Of a DNA stretch of 64,000 nucleotides, positions 35,071 to 46,920 are shown one piece after another. Every line of letters begins with the position of its first letter. Within the stretch, counting starts at the first letter, position 1. The stretch covers positions 1,798,001-1,862,000 of the forward strand of contig JAPEHQ010000005.1 in NCBI GenBank assembly GCA_027405735.1, read 5' to 3'. The notes beneath the pieces are model-generated. The model was not told where the DNA came from. It saw nothing but the letters and a program-made list of their open reading frames with translations, and made no database searches. This DNA comes from Mucor racemosus (lineage: Eukaryota > Mucoromycota > Mucoromycetes > Mucorales > Mucoraceae). Made by a program: the position numbers and the translations under genes.

Positions 35071-36000
35071 TCAATCGTCATCAGCAATTTCTTTTTCAAA
35101 CATGGCTAAAAAGTCGTTTGTATTCAATCTTCGTTTTTTAGCAACTGGTGCCTTTTTGATAGGTGGTTTCACTTTGACAACAGCAGAACCATTTGTTATC
35201 GTTCTAGAGAAATGAAGGGTAGGCTGACTAACATTGGGCATATTCTCCACTGTTAATGACCTTTGTACTTGTCCTTCGTCGTACTGGTATGACATGGTTT
35301 TTATAAACCAGTAAAATTTAGTATTGGCATTAATGTCAAATGCATACTTGATTTCAAAAGGTGTAATTCGCTCAGTAATGCGCTTATATCCCACCTTGGA
35401 TAGAAATTGAATTGCCACAAATTCTGTAATATTGGTATTGGAGATATCAATGTATCTAAGGGTGGGTATCTTCCCAATAAACTTTAAACTCTTATCTGTA
35501 ACTCCAGGTAAATCACTCAAATGCAAATCTTCCAGGAAAGGTAATCCAATTGAAGGTGCTGCAGAAATGATGCTGGTAAGATACAGTATTCCACGATCTG
35601 TTATGTTGGGATTTTTCCCTAGGTGAAGTGTTTTGAGATTTGTAAAACCACGCAAAAGTAAAATATCTTGATCACCAAGATTACTTTGGCCCAATTTTAG
35701 ACATGTAATGAATTTAGGGAAATGTTTTGAGATTGCTATGAGAGCAGGGGCAGCTGTGCGGGCTGCTGCTTTTGATAATAGCAAGCTGCTCCACGTTAAT
35801 TGTGCTTCTCGAAGCTCTTTAGAATGCGAATCTGCAATTACTGATAGAATTGATGAATTAAGCGGAGTGTCCGTGGTGAATAAATGGTGTATAATATCTT
35901 CAACAACTGGACTAAATGGTATTCCAACCAAAGACGCTATATCTTCTGTATGTTCTTTAATATAATCGAGGCATATCGAGTAAAGACTTGGAAAAGACAT
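35071..36000 (-). CDS. Leucine-rich repeat protein of unknown function
   Basis: Single-exon gene, 309 residues, start ATG at 36000. Residues about 1-85 are helical; about 86-200 hold four to five LRR units (FITCLKLGQSNLGDQDI, LKTLHLGKNPNITDRGI, LEDLHLSDLPGVTDKSL, LRYIDISNTNITEF), in the style of RNI/AMN1-type repeats. The C-terminal 60 residues are basic (VKVKPPIKKAPVAKKRR), a likely nuclear localisation signal, ending in the acidic EKEIADDD. No F-box recognised at the N-terminus. The role cannot be named; a nuclear adaptor is possible. It converges with OPT and is head-to-head with RPS16 across 328 bp. Confidence 0.72.
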   Translation of the reverse strand: MSFPSLYSICLDYIKEHTEDIASLVGIPFSPVVEDIIHHLFTTDTPLNSSILSVIADSHSKELREAQLTWSSLLLSKAAARTAAPALIAISKHFPKFITCLKLGQSNLGDQDILLLRGFTNLKTLHLGKNPNITDRGILYLTSIISAAPSIGLPFLEDLHLSDLPGVTDKSLKFIGKIPTLRYIDISNTNITEFVAIQFLSKVGYKRITERITPFEIKYAFDINANTKFYWFIKTMSYQYDEGQVQRSLTVENMPNVSQPTLHFSRTITNGSAVVKVKPPIKKAPVAKKRRLNTNDFLAMFEKEIADDD

Positions 36001-36328
36001 TTACAAGGCATGTCATGTCTTTGAGAAGTAACATTTGAAGGTTAGATAATAATGAGAGCATTGAGAAGTTTGCCGTTCCACGTGATTGTCCGATCATAGA
36101 CGGACCGGATAGCAAGTTACAAGAGGCGACAGTTTTTGAGCTGCTTTCACTCAATTGGGACGGGGGCAACATAATAAGCAAAAGCAATCCCACCCATAGT
36201 TTTGCTCCTTCTCTCAACCTAAAGGTAAATCCATCCATCCAATATTGACGCATCGATACATACAGCATGTCAACCAATCCATCAGAATCTAATCAACCTT
36301 TATTTTAAATCAATCTTTAGTACCGAAA
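36001..36328. promoter_or_regulatory. Bidirectional promoter, LRR gene / RPS16
   Basis: 328 bp between two divergent starts. Contains CACGTG at about 36079 and a GC-richer block. Ribosomal-protein promoters are strong, so this short shared region probably drives both genes. The minus-strand open frame at 35957-36277 overlaps the LRR start in another frame and is not supported. Confidence 0.45.
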
Positions 36329-36949
36329 ATGGAAGCTGTACAGACATTCGGCCGTAAGGTGAGTTTAATCAAGCTGAAGAGTAGATGACAATATATACTG
36401 ATATACAACATGTAGAAAACCGCCACTGCTGTTGCTCACTGCAAGCGTGGTCATGGTCTCATCCGTATTAACGGTTCCCCCATCGAACTCCTCGAACCCG
36501 AGATCTTGAAGTTCAAGGTCTATGAAGTTATCCTTCTTTTGGGTGAGGAACGTTTCGCCAACACTGATATCAGAATTCGTGTTAACGGTGGTGGTATGTA
36601 TTTTTTTATTATTAGTTTTATTATGTGGTGATATTGAAAATATATTTCTTTGATAGGTCACACTTCTCAAGTTTACGCTATCCGTCAAGCTCTTGCCAAG
36701 GCTATCGTCGCTTTCTATCAAAAGTTTGTCGATGAGGCTGCCAAGAAGGAGATCAAGGAGATCCTCGTTCAATATGACCGTACCCTCCTCGTTGCTGATC
36801 CCCGTCGTTGTGAACCCAAGAAGGTAAATATAATAGATTCAATTGAATGGTTTTTTCTTTTGTTTGGGTATTGCATATTGATATCTTCTTCTTTTTTTTA
36901 GTTCGGTGGTCCCGGTGCTCGTGCCCGTTTCCAAAAGTCTTACCGTTAA
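36329..36949 (+). CDS. RPS16: 40S ribosomal protein uS9 (S16)
   Basis: Small-subunit head protein whose C-terminal tail reaches the P-site tRNA. Four exons: 36329-36358, 36416-36593, 36657-36823, 36902-36949; 140 residues, normal length. Key signatures: [19 protein letters not shown], the uS9 motif [18 protein letters not shown], and the universal basic end [17 protein letters not shown]. The codon choice is strongly biased to C-ending codons (CGT, AAG, CTC, GTC), unlike neighbouring genes, as expected for very high expression. No RNA gene was seen inside its introns. Confidence 0.97.
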
Positions 36950-38169
36950 AAAATTATATATACTCTTTACGAAGAATATATTGTTGGCTTTATGCCACTC
37001 TTTTTGACATAATTTGGTAGATTTCTTTTATTGTTCCAAATAAAATTAAAGCATTTAAAAAAACTCGAATCTTTGATTAATTTATATTTAGATGTTGGAA
37101 TATGGGATATACATTGCTCTGAAATATGCAAATGTAGAAAATCAACAATGTATCGTATTCCTGTAAACATAAACGACCTGATATGTTACATTTTGAACGC
37201 ATTGAAAGAGAATTTGATTCTCAAAAAGCCAATCCAATTGGTAGTAAAGCTAGATTATAGGATTTTTATATGAATATACAGACAAAGGTTGATGGATAAA
37301 TGATCTAATTGATACAGTCTACATTGAATGCTAACATAGCTTAATCACAATGGTAAATTAAATACATCAATTACAAGTTTTTGAGATTATCATCACTCCA
37401 TATTAAAACTCCGCTGAAATGATTTCTGTTTTTAAAGGATTGCTACCCTGTAGTCGTAATATCTAGTAATATTTGGTTTGCAAAAAATTACAGCTATAGA
37501 TGTCCCAAATAACTGTCGATTTTTTGCTGAGCGAAAATAACTTATATTTTCATGACAGATATCCCATTTAAAAAGTTAGCTTGATATTGAGATAATAAAT
37601 CAATAATCAGCCTCTAAAAAGCTATTAAATAATGCATTATCAAACGGATTTGCATTCAAATGGAGCTTCACTTGCTAATTATACAATTAAATAGTGCTAA
37701 AAATCTACAAATTGCCAAAAATATTCGAAACCCATCAAAAATGAAAACAATCGGAGTTGAATAAATGAATCGGCGATATTATATAATCCAATCAGTAACT
37801 TGTATATCTAAGAAAAGTCGTGGAGTTTAAATCCCACCACTATTTTCCATTTGATTCCATGGCAACGAAATTGATTTGACAGGTCAAATGGATCATGAAA
37901 TCATGGCTAAACAACGAAACTTACTTTCTCTTATAAGTTCCTTTCCACCTCTACCAGTTTTTCTCTATTATCTATCGCTAAAAAATATCTAATAAAGTAA
38001 AATTAAACAAAGAAATTTCAAAATCGAACCAAAAAGTTTTACCGAATGCTCCATTCGTATGACGTCTTTTTATTTTGGTTACCTCTTCCTCGCTTCGCAC
38101 AAAAAGATTTTTTCAGTAAACCTGAACCAATTTCCTCTTTTTATATCATAAATAATATTATTAAATACT
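36950..38169. other. Intergenic, RPS16 3' side and 14-3-3 promoter
   Basis: 1.2 kb. CAAATAAAATTAAAG at about 37036 is the likely RPS16 polyadenylation signal. The 250 bp before the 14-3-3 start contain pyrimidine-rich leader sequence. Nothing else recognised. Confidence 0.4.
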
Positions 38170-39318
38170 ATGGCTACTGTAAGTATAAAAATAAGTTTGT
38201 TTTTAGGGAGCTTCGACAACATTTTTCTAGTTGCAAAATTGAGAATTTGATATCAAAATCTTGAAAGAAAAACCTTTAAATATTTTTTTGAAGTTTTTCA
38301 TCTCGTTTCTCATCTTGAAAAATAGTTGCAAAGTATACATTTTGATTGAATTTTATTAACATATTTTTTTAATGAATAAAGGAACGCGAAAATAATGTCT
38401 ACATGGCTAAGCTTGCCGAGCAAGCTGAACGTTACGATGGTAAGTTCTTTTTTTTTCTTTGTCATAGAAACATGAAATATTGAAACAAAAATGGTGTTTT
38501 AAATAGAAATGGTTCAATTCACCAAGGAAGTTGCCAAGGTAAACAAAAACAAAGAAATCATCAAATGTTAGAGTATTTATTAAATCAACTTTTTACTAGA
38601 TGGGTATTGAATTAACTGTTGAAGAACGTAATCTTTTGTCTGTCGCTTACAAGAACGTGATTGGTGCCCGTCGTGCCTCTTGGAGAATTGTTTCTTCTAT
38701 TGAGCAAAAGGAAGAGAGTAAGGGTAACTCTAGCCAAGTTGAAAAGATCAAGGCGTACCGTCAAAAGATCGAGAACGAACTTCAAGGTGTTTGTCAAGAT
38801 ATTTTGGACGTTTTGACTGATGATTTGATCCCTAATGCTCAAGGCGGCGAATCCAAGGTATTTTACTATAAGATGAAGGGTGATTATCATCGCTATCTTG
38901 CCGAGTTCCTTACTGGTGATGCTCGTAAGAGCGCTGCTACTGAAGCTCATGATGCTTACAAGAACGCTACCGATGTTGCTCAAACTGAATTAGCTCCTAC
39001 TCATCCTATTCGTCTCGGTCTTGCCCTTAACTTCTCTGTCTTTTACTACGAGATTCTTAACTCCCCTGACCGTGCTTGTCATCTCGCCAAGCAAGCTTTC
39101 GATGATGCTATTGCTGAACTTGATACCCTCTCTGAAGAATCTTACAAGGACTCTACTCTTATCATGCAATTGTTAAGAGATAACTTGACTTTGTGGACTT
39201 CTGACTTGCAGGATGGTAAGTAGTTTGTATAACTCAATATAGATTTCCAACTAATCATTGTTATATAGAATCTGATAAGGCCGAGAACAAGCCTGAGGAT
39301 GCTGAGGAATCAAAGTAG
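38170..39318 (+). CDS. 14-3-3 protein
   Basis: Dimeric phosphoserine/threonine-binding adaptor. Five exons: 38170-38178 (only MAT), 38382-38439, 38507-38538, 38600-39215, 39269-39318; 254 residues. Both family signatures are intact: [16 protein letters not shown] (signature 1) and [18 protein letters not shown] (signature 2), with the phosphopeptide triad residues (Lys in AYKN, Arg in GARRAS, Arg-Tyr in DYHRYL). The variable acidic tail is [21 protein letters not shown] tiny first exon followed by a 203-nt intron, the longest intron of this gene, may carry transcriptional signals. C-ending codons dominate, suggesting high expression. Confidence 0.96.
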
Positions 39319-40065
39319 ATTTTATAACACAAAAACTAAAGAATAAACTATTTCATTTAATTTGAAATGTGTAGGATTTTTGAATTTTTAATATATAAAC
39401 CAAATAACTAAATTCTACTATTGAAAAAAAGAGCTTTTTCCTCTTTCATCATCTTTAATCCTTCTCACCTAATAAAACTTGATCTGAAAAAAAGATGATC
39501 ATTAAAAGCACGTTGTGTATCGAGAAAATTGTAATTGTCCCCTTTTTCTTTCAAATGATTCAGGTCACCACAAGAAAAGTAGTTGATTGTAAAGAATTTA
39601 TACATGTTTTTAGTAAGAAGCTAATTACTCGAAAAGGTTGGTAAATTGAGCATTGTCATGTATTCTCGTGTAAAATATATCTTGGTATCTTTTGTTTTAA
39701 TAAAACACAATCAATAATGGTCAAAATTTATTATTACATTGTTTCAAATGCCTCAAAATTACATACTTTTCCGCAAAGATACCTTGATTTGCTTCTCAAG
39801 CTTTCTTTTTTTTAGTAAATAAAAAACGAACGAGTATAGTTCAGATATTGAAATTTATTGCTACATAATTTTACATTAGAATATCTGCTTCTAAAGATAA
39901 TGATTAATCGTTTAAAGTTGAAGCAATATCGTTTGACTTTCAAAATTATGAGATAGAAAAGCGGCTACAAAAATGAATTTCCTAATAAATAAATATGAAT
40001 GCGTATGTATTTGTGCTTGTGTGGGTGTTTGTCCTTTCTTTTACTTTTGTATGTCATATTTTACT
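39319..40065. other. Intergenic, 14-3-3 / FIG4
   Basis: 747 bp. AAGAATAAAC at about 39341 follows the 14-3-3 stop. No gene seen. The FIG4 frame is open upstream to 39973 with other ATGs (39973 and 40051), so the FIG4 start could lie inside this stretch. Confidence 0.4.
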
Positions 40066-40232
40066 ATGAATCAAGACGCACAAATCTTTAATGATAATCA
40101 AGAATGCTTAAATGATCAATATCTAAATTCCCAATTACCAGAACACCACACAAAAAAAGACGAAAATGAACATAATTCTAATAACCTAAACACCTCTTTT
40201 CATATAACAAACGATTCGCATACAGCAACAAA

Positions 40233-40263
<31 letters not shown>

Positions 40264-43200
40264 GGAAAAAAGGAATCTTTGAACTGGGCTCATCCCTGTT
40301 TCACAATGAGTCAGTTTCAATTATACGAAACAAAAACGGTAAATTACTATGTTTTATAACCATGGCAATCAAACTAATGGATATATTTCGATTTAGAGAT
40401 ACTATTTAGTAGGGACAAATCAAGCAAGACAGAAATATCGAGTACTTCAAATACATCGCACTAATCCAAAAGAGCTTGTGGTAATAGAAGATGATGTATT
40501 ATACACAGAACATGAAAAATCTCGACTTTTGAAAATGATTGAAGACGGTAATCTTAGTGTAGGTGGATTACAACTCTCAGCTATGCGAATTTATGGCATT
40601 GTGGGGTTTGTTAAATTTACACAAGGATGGTATATGATTTTTATAACCAAAAGAAGACAAGTAGCGCTTTTAGGTGGCCATTACATTTATCATATCGATG
40701 AGACTCGACTTGTACCCATTGGCTTAGGAGCGAAAATCGATAAAAATTCAGATGAAGCTCGTTATGTCAATACATTTCAAAATATCGATCTAGCAAAAAA
40801 CTTTTATTTCTCTTACACATATGATATAACAAATTCACTTCAAAATAATCTAACTCAACCACCATTGGCAAAATCAACATCATTAGAAGAGAAAGAAAAA
40901 GATTCGGCAGGTGCTGGATTATTACATAATGATATGTTTGTTTGGAATCATTATCTTTTAAGTTCAGGTTTCAAGAATTTGAATAGTAGGTCAGGCTGGA
41001 TTTTACCATTGATTTATGGTTTTGTCGATCAAGCAAGTAAGATGATTTCAATTTGAAAAGTCTCTTTTGAAAATAATTTCTTTTTAATAGAAATTTCGGT
41101 ATTTGGTAAAAGTATTGTTGTTACATTGATTGCAAGGAGATCACGATATTTTGCAGGTGCTCGATTTCTTAAACGTGGTGTGAATGACAAGGTGATATTA
41201 TATAAACAATATGTGATTATACAGCTATTAATCTATAATTGAAAATAGGGTTTTGTTGCAAATGATGTAGAAACAGAACAAATTGTAACAGATATGGCAA
41301 CAACTTCATTTCATTCGACTGACCATTTATATGGAAACCCTCGATATACATCATATGTACAACATAGAGGTTCAATTCCATTGATTTGGTCTCAGGATAC
41401 AACAAATATGTCCCCAAAACCTCCTATTGAACGTAAGAGATCATAATCCAATTTCGATGGAATAGCGACTGACTGAATTCCTTGGTTTTAGTAAATGTTG
41501 TAGATCCATTCTTTTCAGCAGCAGCACTTCATTTTGAAAATCTATTTAAGCGATACGGTACGCCATGTATTGTTTTAAATCTGATCAAACAGAAGGAAAA
41601 AACCAAAAGAGAATCTATATTGGGAAAAGAATTCTCAGAGGCGATATCTTACCTCAACCAATTCTTACCAGATGATAAAAAAATCAAATATATTGCTTGG
41701 GATATGTCAAGAGCATCTAAAAGGTAATAACATGCTGGAAACATTATTAGAAATTTTCTTTTGTAGACCTCCTCATTTCATATTGAACCATCAGAATTGA
41801 AAACCTGCTATTGCAATGTCTATCTTTAAAGAATTTTCACAAGCGTTTAAAAGCAAGTAATTGAATGATACAACTTGCTACAGCAATGTGTAAATCGGCT
41901 TTTGGTATTATTTTTTTTTTTACCCTTGATTAGCTCCCCTGAATGATCAAATATGCTCAATTATTCGAAATCAATTATAGTCACCAACTTTGAAGAATAC
42001 TTCTTGAATTTTTGCAAATCAGTAATTCTCGAAAACAAAAGCGCATGCATACTGTTTATACGTCAATATATATGTATGTAGTGTTTTTGCTTCATTAGAT
42101 ATGCTCAAAAGCTAGGATAAATTCTTTAAAGTAGAAGTGGTTTTCAGTTGAGGGGGTCCAAAATTAATTTTTAGAGCATTATCAATATACTAACATATAT
42201 TTTAGTCATGACCAAGATGTTATTGGTTTCTTGGAAAAGATTGCTGATGATACAATGGAAACCACAGGCTTTTTCCAAAGTGGTATTGGGACAGATATTC
42301 AAGAGTAATGGCATGATTATCTATGCATTTCAATATACTAAATGATTTTTAATAGCTTGAAGCAATCTAGACAGCATGGTGTATTAAGAACAAACTGTAT
42401 TGATTGTCTTGATCGTACGAATGCTGCACAGTTTTTGATGGGTAAATGTGCCCTCGGTCATCAGCTTTATGTATTAGGTGTCATCGCATCTCCTAAAATC
42501 GACTTTGATTCAGATGCTGTTAATATTTTTACAGAAATGTATCATGATCATGGTGATACAATTGCCTTACAATATGGTGGTTCACATCTTGTAAATACTA
42601 TGGAAACATATAGAAAAATTAACCAATGGACTAGTCATCCACGAGATATGATTGAATCAATTCGTCGTTTTTACGCAAATGCATTTTCTGATGCTGACAA
42701 ACAAGATGCTATTAATTTATTTCTGGGTAATTTTGTTACTCGAGATGGTCAACCAATGCTTTGGGAATTAAGTTCTGATTACCATTTGCATAATCAGCAT
42801 CCATTGGAAAAGGCAATACGTCGAGAGTAAGCATTTAAACATTTATAAAGCACTTGAAAATTCTAATTTATATTAGTTATCGTCATTGGTATCAAAAAGA
42901 AGCATTAGAAACCAAGATTTATCAACAAGATGAATCGTTATTTACCATACCCAAACAGTTTCGAATTCCTGCTACTAATCCTGATGCAAGTGATTTGTAT
43001 CAAGGTTATTGGGTTGAATATTACAATCACAAGGAATTAACAAGCCTTGATAGCTTATTTACATTTAACATGAACGGTACATTGAAATACAGGCCACTCA
43101 AGATATCTGCACACTCAAAAGAGATGCGAGAGTAAGCTCTTTTTCTAATTCGATTTGAATTCAAACGACTAATAATTTGATAGGTTAACTAAAGCAGAAG

Positions 43201-43835
43201 CATTGGATATGAGCCCATTTACTGTTAGAGTAATAAAGAGCTCTTCTCATACACACACAACCCCGTTTAAAGAAAAGAATGAACCCGAAGATGAAACGAA
43301 AGCTAATGGTATTGAAAAAGCACCTTCATGGACAATTGAAGGAATGACTCAACGCAACTTGGAACCAACAATTACTCATTCTGAACTCAAGGAATATAAA
43401 AGGTATGTGTGTATATCTCAAATAGATCGGTGAGTTTTACAGTAAATTTGTTAATCTGAGACATTCCTTACATTTAGATATACCCAGCAATTCAAAAACA
43501 TTGAAAAGCTAACAGTGACGCATGGAGATAAATCTAATTATACAAATATTGAAAACTTTCCTGAATTTCAACAATACCAAAACTACGTTCATAAAAATGC
43601 ATTGGAAGAATATCCAACAGCTATCAAAACCACTAGTATAGATCAACAAGTCTATAACACATATGTTGATATACCTCGAAGAGCTGCATCAGTTCAAGTG
43701 AGCCGAGAATTGAGTGGTAATACTAAAAGAAGATATGAAGGTTATGACATGTATTTAAGATACGGCAAATATCCAACACAACAACAATCAGCTTTACAAA
43801 AGCAAGGATCACCAAGTAATGGCACTAGTGAGTAA
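40066..43835 (+). CDS. FIG4: Phosphatidylinositol 3,5-bisphosphate 5-phosphatase, Fig4 type
   Basis: Sac-domain phosphatase acting with Fab1/PIKfyve and Vac14 on endosome/vacuole membranes. Ten exons: 40066-40338, 40397-41036, 41091-41191, 41249-41432, 41492-41723, 42206-42304, 42356-42826, 42877-43131, 43184-43402, 43478-43835; 943 residues (yeast and human about 880-910). Fig4 features: [16 protein letters not shown] at the Sac start, YSYTYDIT-like [76 protein letters not shown] (catalytic CX5R), [10 protein letters not shown]. No membrane span. The start 40066 (MNQDAQ) gives the least hydrophobic N-terminus; an in-frame ATG at 40051 is possible. The 482-nt fifth intron is much longer than the other introns here. 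An Ala/Gln-coding trinucleotide run (GCA) lies at about 40231-40257. Confidence 0.93.
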
Positions 43836-43995
43836 ATGATGTATTTACTGTTATACCATCCATTTTGAGTTTCAAAACTCGGGAAAAACAAGCCCTCTTG
43901 GCATCACCAAAACGGAATAAAAACTGGAATGAAAGCCTAAAAATACGTTGAGCTTATCATCATCTTCTTATTCCCCTTTTTTACTATATAATAAA

Positions 43996-46430
43996 ATGAT
44001 ATATGAACAATTAGAACTGTAAGAACTACAAATTAATATCTTGAATTTTTTCTTATACAAAGTATTCTAGACGTATTACAAATGAAGCATATCATTTTAC
44101 ACCATTGATAGAGCCAGCAAAAGAAGGGCCTATTTTAGATAATATTGAAACTTTAACAATATATAGAAATTCTGGTGAACCTCAATTAAATGGTAATAGA
44201 TAAAATGTAGATACGAGATTCTTTTTTATTGATGTTTTTTTTTAAAAAGCACCTCAAATACAAAATGCTCTCATAGAAAATGAATTAATGGTATATGGTA
44301 TTTTGGGTTTTATTAAACTTCAAGCAGGTATTCAAGTTATTTTGTATCGATGTAGACAACATGGTATTAATCTTAATTTTAAAAGCAGGCGAATATATGA
44401 TTGTTATCACTGGATGTCAAAGAATAGGAACACTTATGCAAGGTTGTGATGTATTACGCGCTACAACTTTTCAAATATTGCCCATTGCTCGTAACACAAG
44501 CAATCTTTCAAGCCAACAATTAGACGACGAACAAAAATATGTACAACTATTAGAAGATCATCTAAGATCCAATGGATTCTATTTTTCATATAGGTACAAT
44601 ATCACTTTATCGATTCAAAAACAAGCTTATTTACCAGGCAAAGGACAAGATAATAATTGGAGAGATGTATGCTATGCATTATTAAATGATAATCAATCAG
44701 TTATTAATCCAACTACCTTATAGGCAGATCCAAGATTCTTTTGGAATAGATTCCTTTGTGAAAAGCTTATATCTGCTACTGCCAATTCAAGAATACATCA
44801 AGATGTAAGCATTTTTCACATGCAATATAAATTCGCAATTACTCATATATATTACAGTTCAGTAGTTTTATTCTACCTGTCATTCAAGGCTGTAAAGTTA
44901 CACTAACAATTTCAATTTCGCATAAAAATATTAACACAATTTCCAATTAATAGTCGTTTCAATCAATCCCTCAGTTATCAATAATAGAGCCATTACATTT
45001 GCATTAATTAGTCGACGTAGCCAAGAACGTGCTGGAACTCGTTATTTCTCTCGTGGATTAGATGAATATGGATTTGCTTCTAATTTCGTTGAATCTGAAC
45101 AATTACTATTCTGTGATCCATCAAAATCACTGGTGCAAAACAACCTTATCCGTGCTTCCTTTATTCAAACTCGTGGTAGCGTGCCTGCACTATGGGGTCA
45201 GATTCCAAATACTCGATATACACCCAAGTTATGGGTCAATGCTAACTTAGCTGATGAAAAAGTAATTGGTGCCTCTAAAGCTCATTTCCACCAACAAATC
45301 AAATATTATGGACCTCAAATTTTAGTCAATTTAACCAACACTAAAGGGTACGAGTACCCTGTAGGTCAACTTTTTGCTGCTATCATAAAGGAGTTGTCAA
45401 ATCCAAACCTCAAATATATACATTTCGATTTTCATCATGAATGCAGAAAAATGAGATGGAATCGAGTGCAGTTGTTAGTAGATCAACTTGAGCCTGATTT
45501 GAGAAAACAAGGATATTGCTTATATGATGCTTCGAATGAATCAGAACCTATATTGCGTAAAGAACAAACATCAGTGATTCGCACAAATTGTATGGATTGC
45601 TTGGATAGAACCAATGTAGTACAGAGTACATTTGGTAGATGGGTATTGACTAGACAATTGCGTGAAATTGGTATTCTCCAGTCTACAGAAGTAATCGAAA
45701 ATGATGAACAATTCATGCAAGTTTTCAAAAATGGTATGTATGAATAATGCCAAATCAGTAATACTTCTATTAAACATACACTATAGTTTGGGCAGATAAT
45801 GCTGATGGATTGAGTGTACCGTATTCAGGTACAGGTGCTCTTAAAACAGATTTCACTAGAACCGGACGACGCACAAGAATTGGGATGGTCAATGATTTCA
45901 ATAATTCTGCTATTAGATATATAAAGAACAATTATCTGGACGGATCAAGGCAAGATGGCATTGATTTGATACTAGGAAAATATATGGTGCCATCAACCTA
46001 TATCCACAGTCCATTTCGAACAACTCCATCTTCCATTATCATCAAATTGATGCCATTATATTTACTTATATCATTTACCTTATTTTTAATGGTTTTATTT
46101 GCTCCAGATCTTTTCAGCATACAATCATCGCTTGTGCATATCACTAGTCTTTCCTTTACCTTTGCTGTAACTATTACATGCTGGCTATTCATTCAACAAA
46201 ACGGTTCTGAATTTGTGGACTGGCCAAAGTTATTACCTTATCAAGTGCCTCACAATGTGTCTCAAGAAGAAGGAAATGTTTTTGATAGCAACATGGGTCA
46301 ATTGGAGGCTGTACAAAATAAGGCATCTGATTTAATACATAAATGGACAACCAGGCGAAATAGTACCGCTGTATTAAATGAAGTAGAACAAGGATATGAA
46401 CTAGTACCTCCTTTAAAAAAGAATACTTGA
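43996..46430 (+). CDS. SAC1: Phosphoinositide phosphatase Sac1
   Basis: ER/Golgi-membrane phosphatase that removes mainly PtdIns4P. Eight exons: 43996-44018, 44071-44192, 44250-44327, 44389-44666, 44724-44804, 44858-44891, 44954-45733, 45787-46430; 679 residues. Evidence: N-terminal YHFTPLIEP, MVYGILGFIKL, GEYMIVITG, ADPRFFWN, FILPVIQGF, RAGTRYFSRGLDEYGFASNFVE, RGSVPALWGQ, HFDFHHEC, RTNCMDCLDRTNVVQS (CX5R catalytic loop). Two C-terminal hydrophobic spans (about 46045-46110 and 46125-46190) anchor it as in yeast/human Sac1, and a cytosolic tail of about 80 residues ends it. The family is 587-623 residues, so the tail is longer than usual. It begins 160 bp after the FIG4 stop on the same strand. 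Confidence 0.93.
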
Positions 46431-46920
46431 AAGTAGTTATTCTACTTCATTGTATGCGACAATTATTTAATAAACTAGAAAATATTGGGTTTTCCTGTTC
46501 AATTATGATGTATGTTCCGTATACCTTTATCAGTTTCAGACATTTGAGGCCCGGTTACAACAAATTAAAGGTACAATATAGGAATTAATTTTAAAAATGT
46601 TTCAAAAGCTTTTGTTGGCTTTTGTAATATTCGAAAGTGTCAAAATTGCTGAATGGTTGGTCGTTTTTATCAATCAATCAATCAACATTAAAACACGTAT
46701 ATTTCATATTTTCGCACTAAATTTTATCATCTTTTCTGAATTATTTTGCAAGGAAACCCTATTTATACAAACGTTGGATTTGGGCTGTCGTGAGATACAT
46801 TAGTTTTACACGCTAATCTACTCATATTATTGATGTAGTAACATTCGCTTTATGTTACTTGATCCTGGAAATACATTACGTCTAATGGGAGACTGCAATA
46901 CAGGCGAATTCCATGGCTTT
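46431..46920. other. Intergenic, SAC1 3' side
   Basis: TTTAATAAACTAG at about 46466 is the probable SAC1 polyadenylation signal. No gene seen before repeat R1 copy d. Confidence 0.45.

Noticed and set aside
35957..36277. 106-codon minus-strand frame upstream of the LRR gene
   Set aside because: It overlaps the LRR start in a different frame, lies in a shared promoter and has no recognisable domain.
37740..37860. Possible tRNA (GTGGAGTTTAAATCCCACCAC resembles a T-arm)
   Set aside because: No matching acceptor stem, D-arm or anticodon arm could be folded at the required distances.
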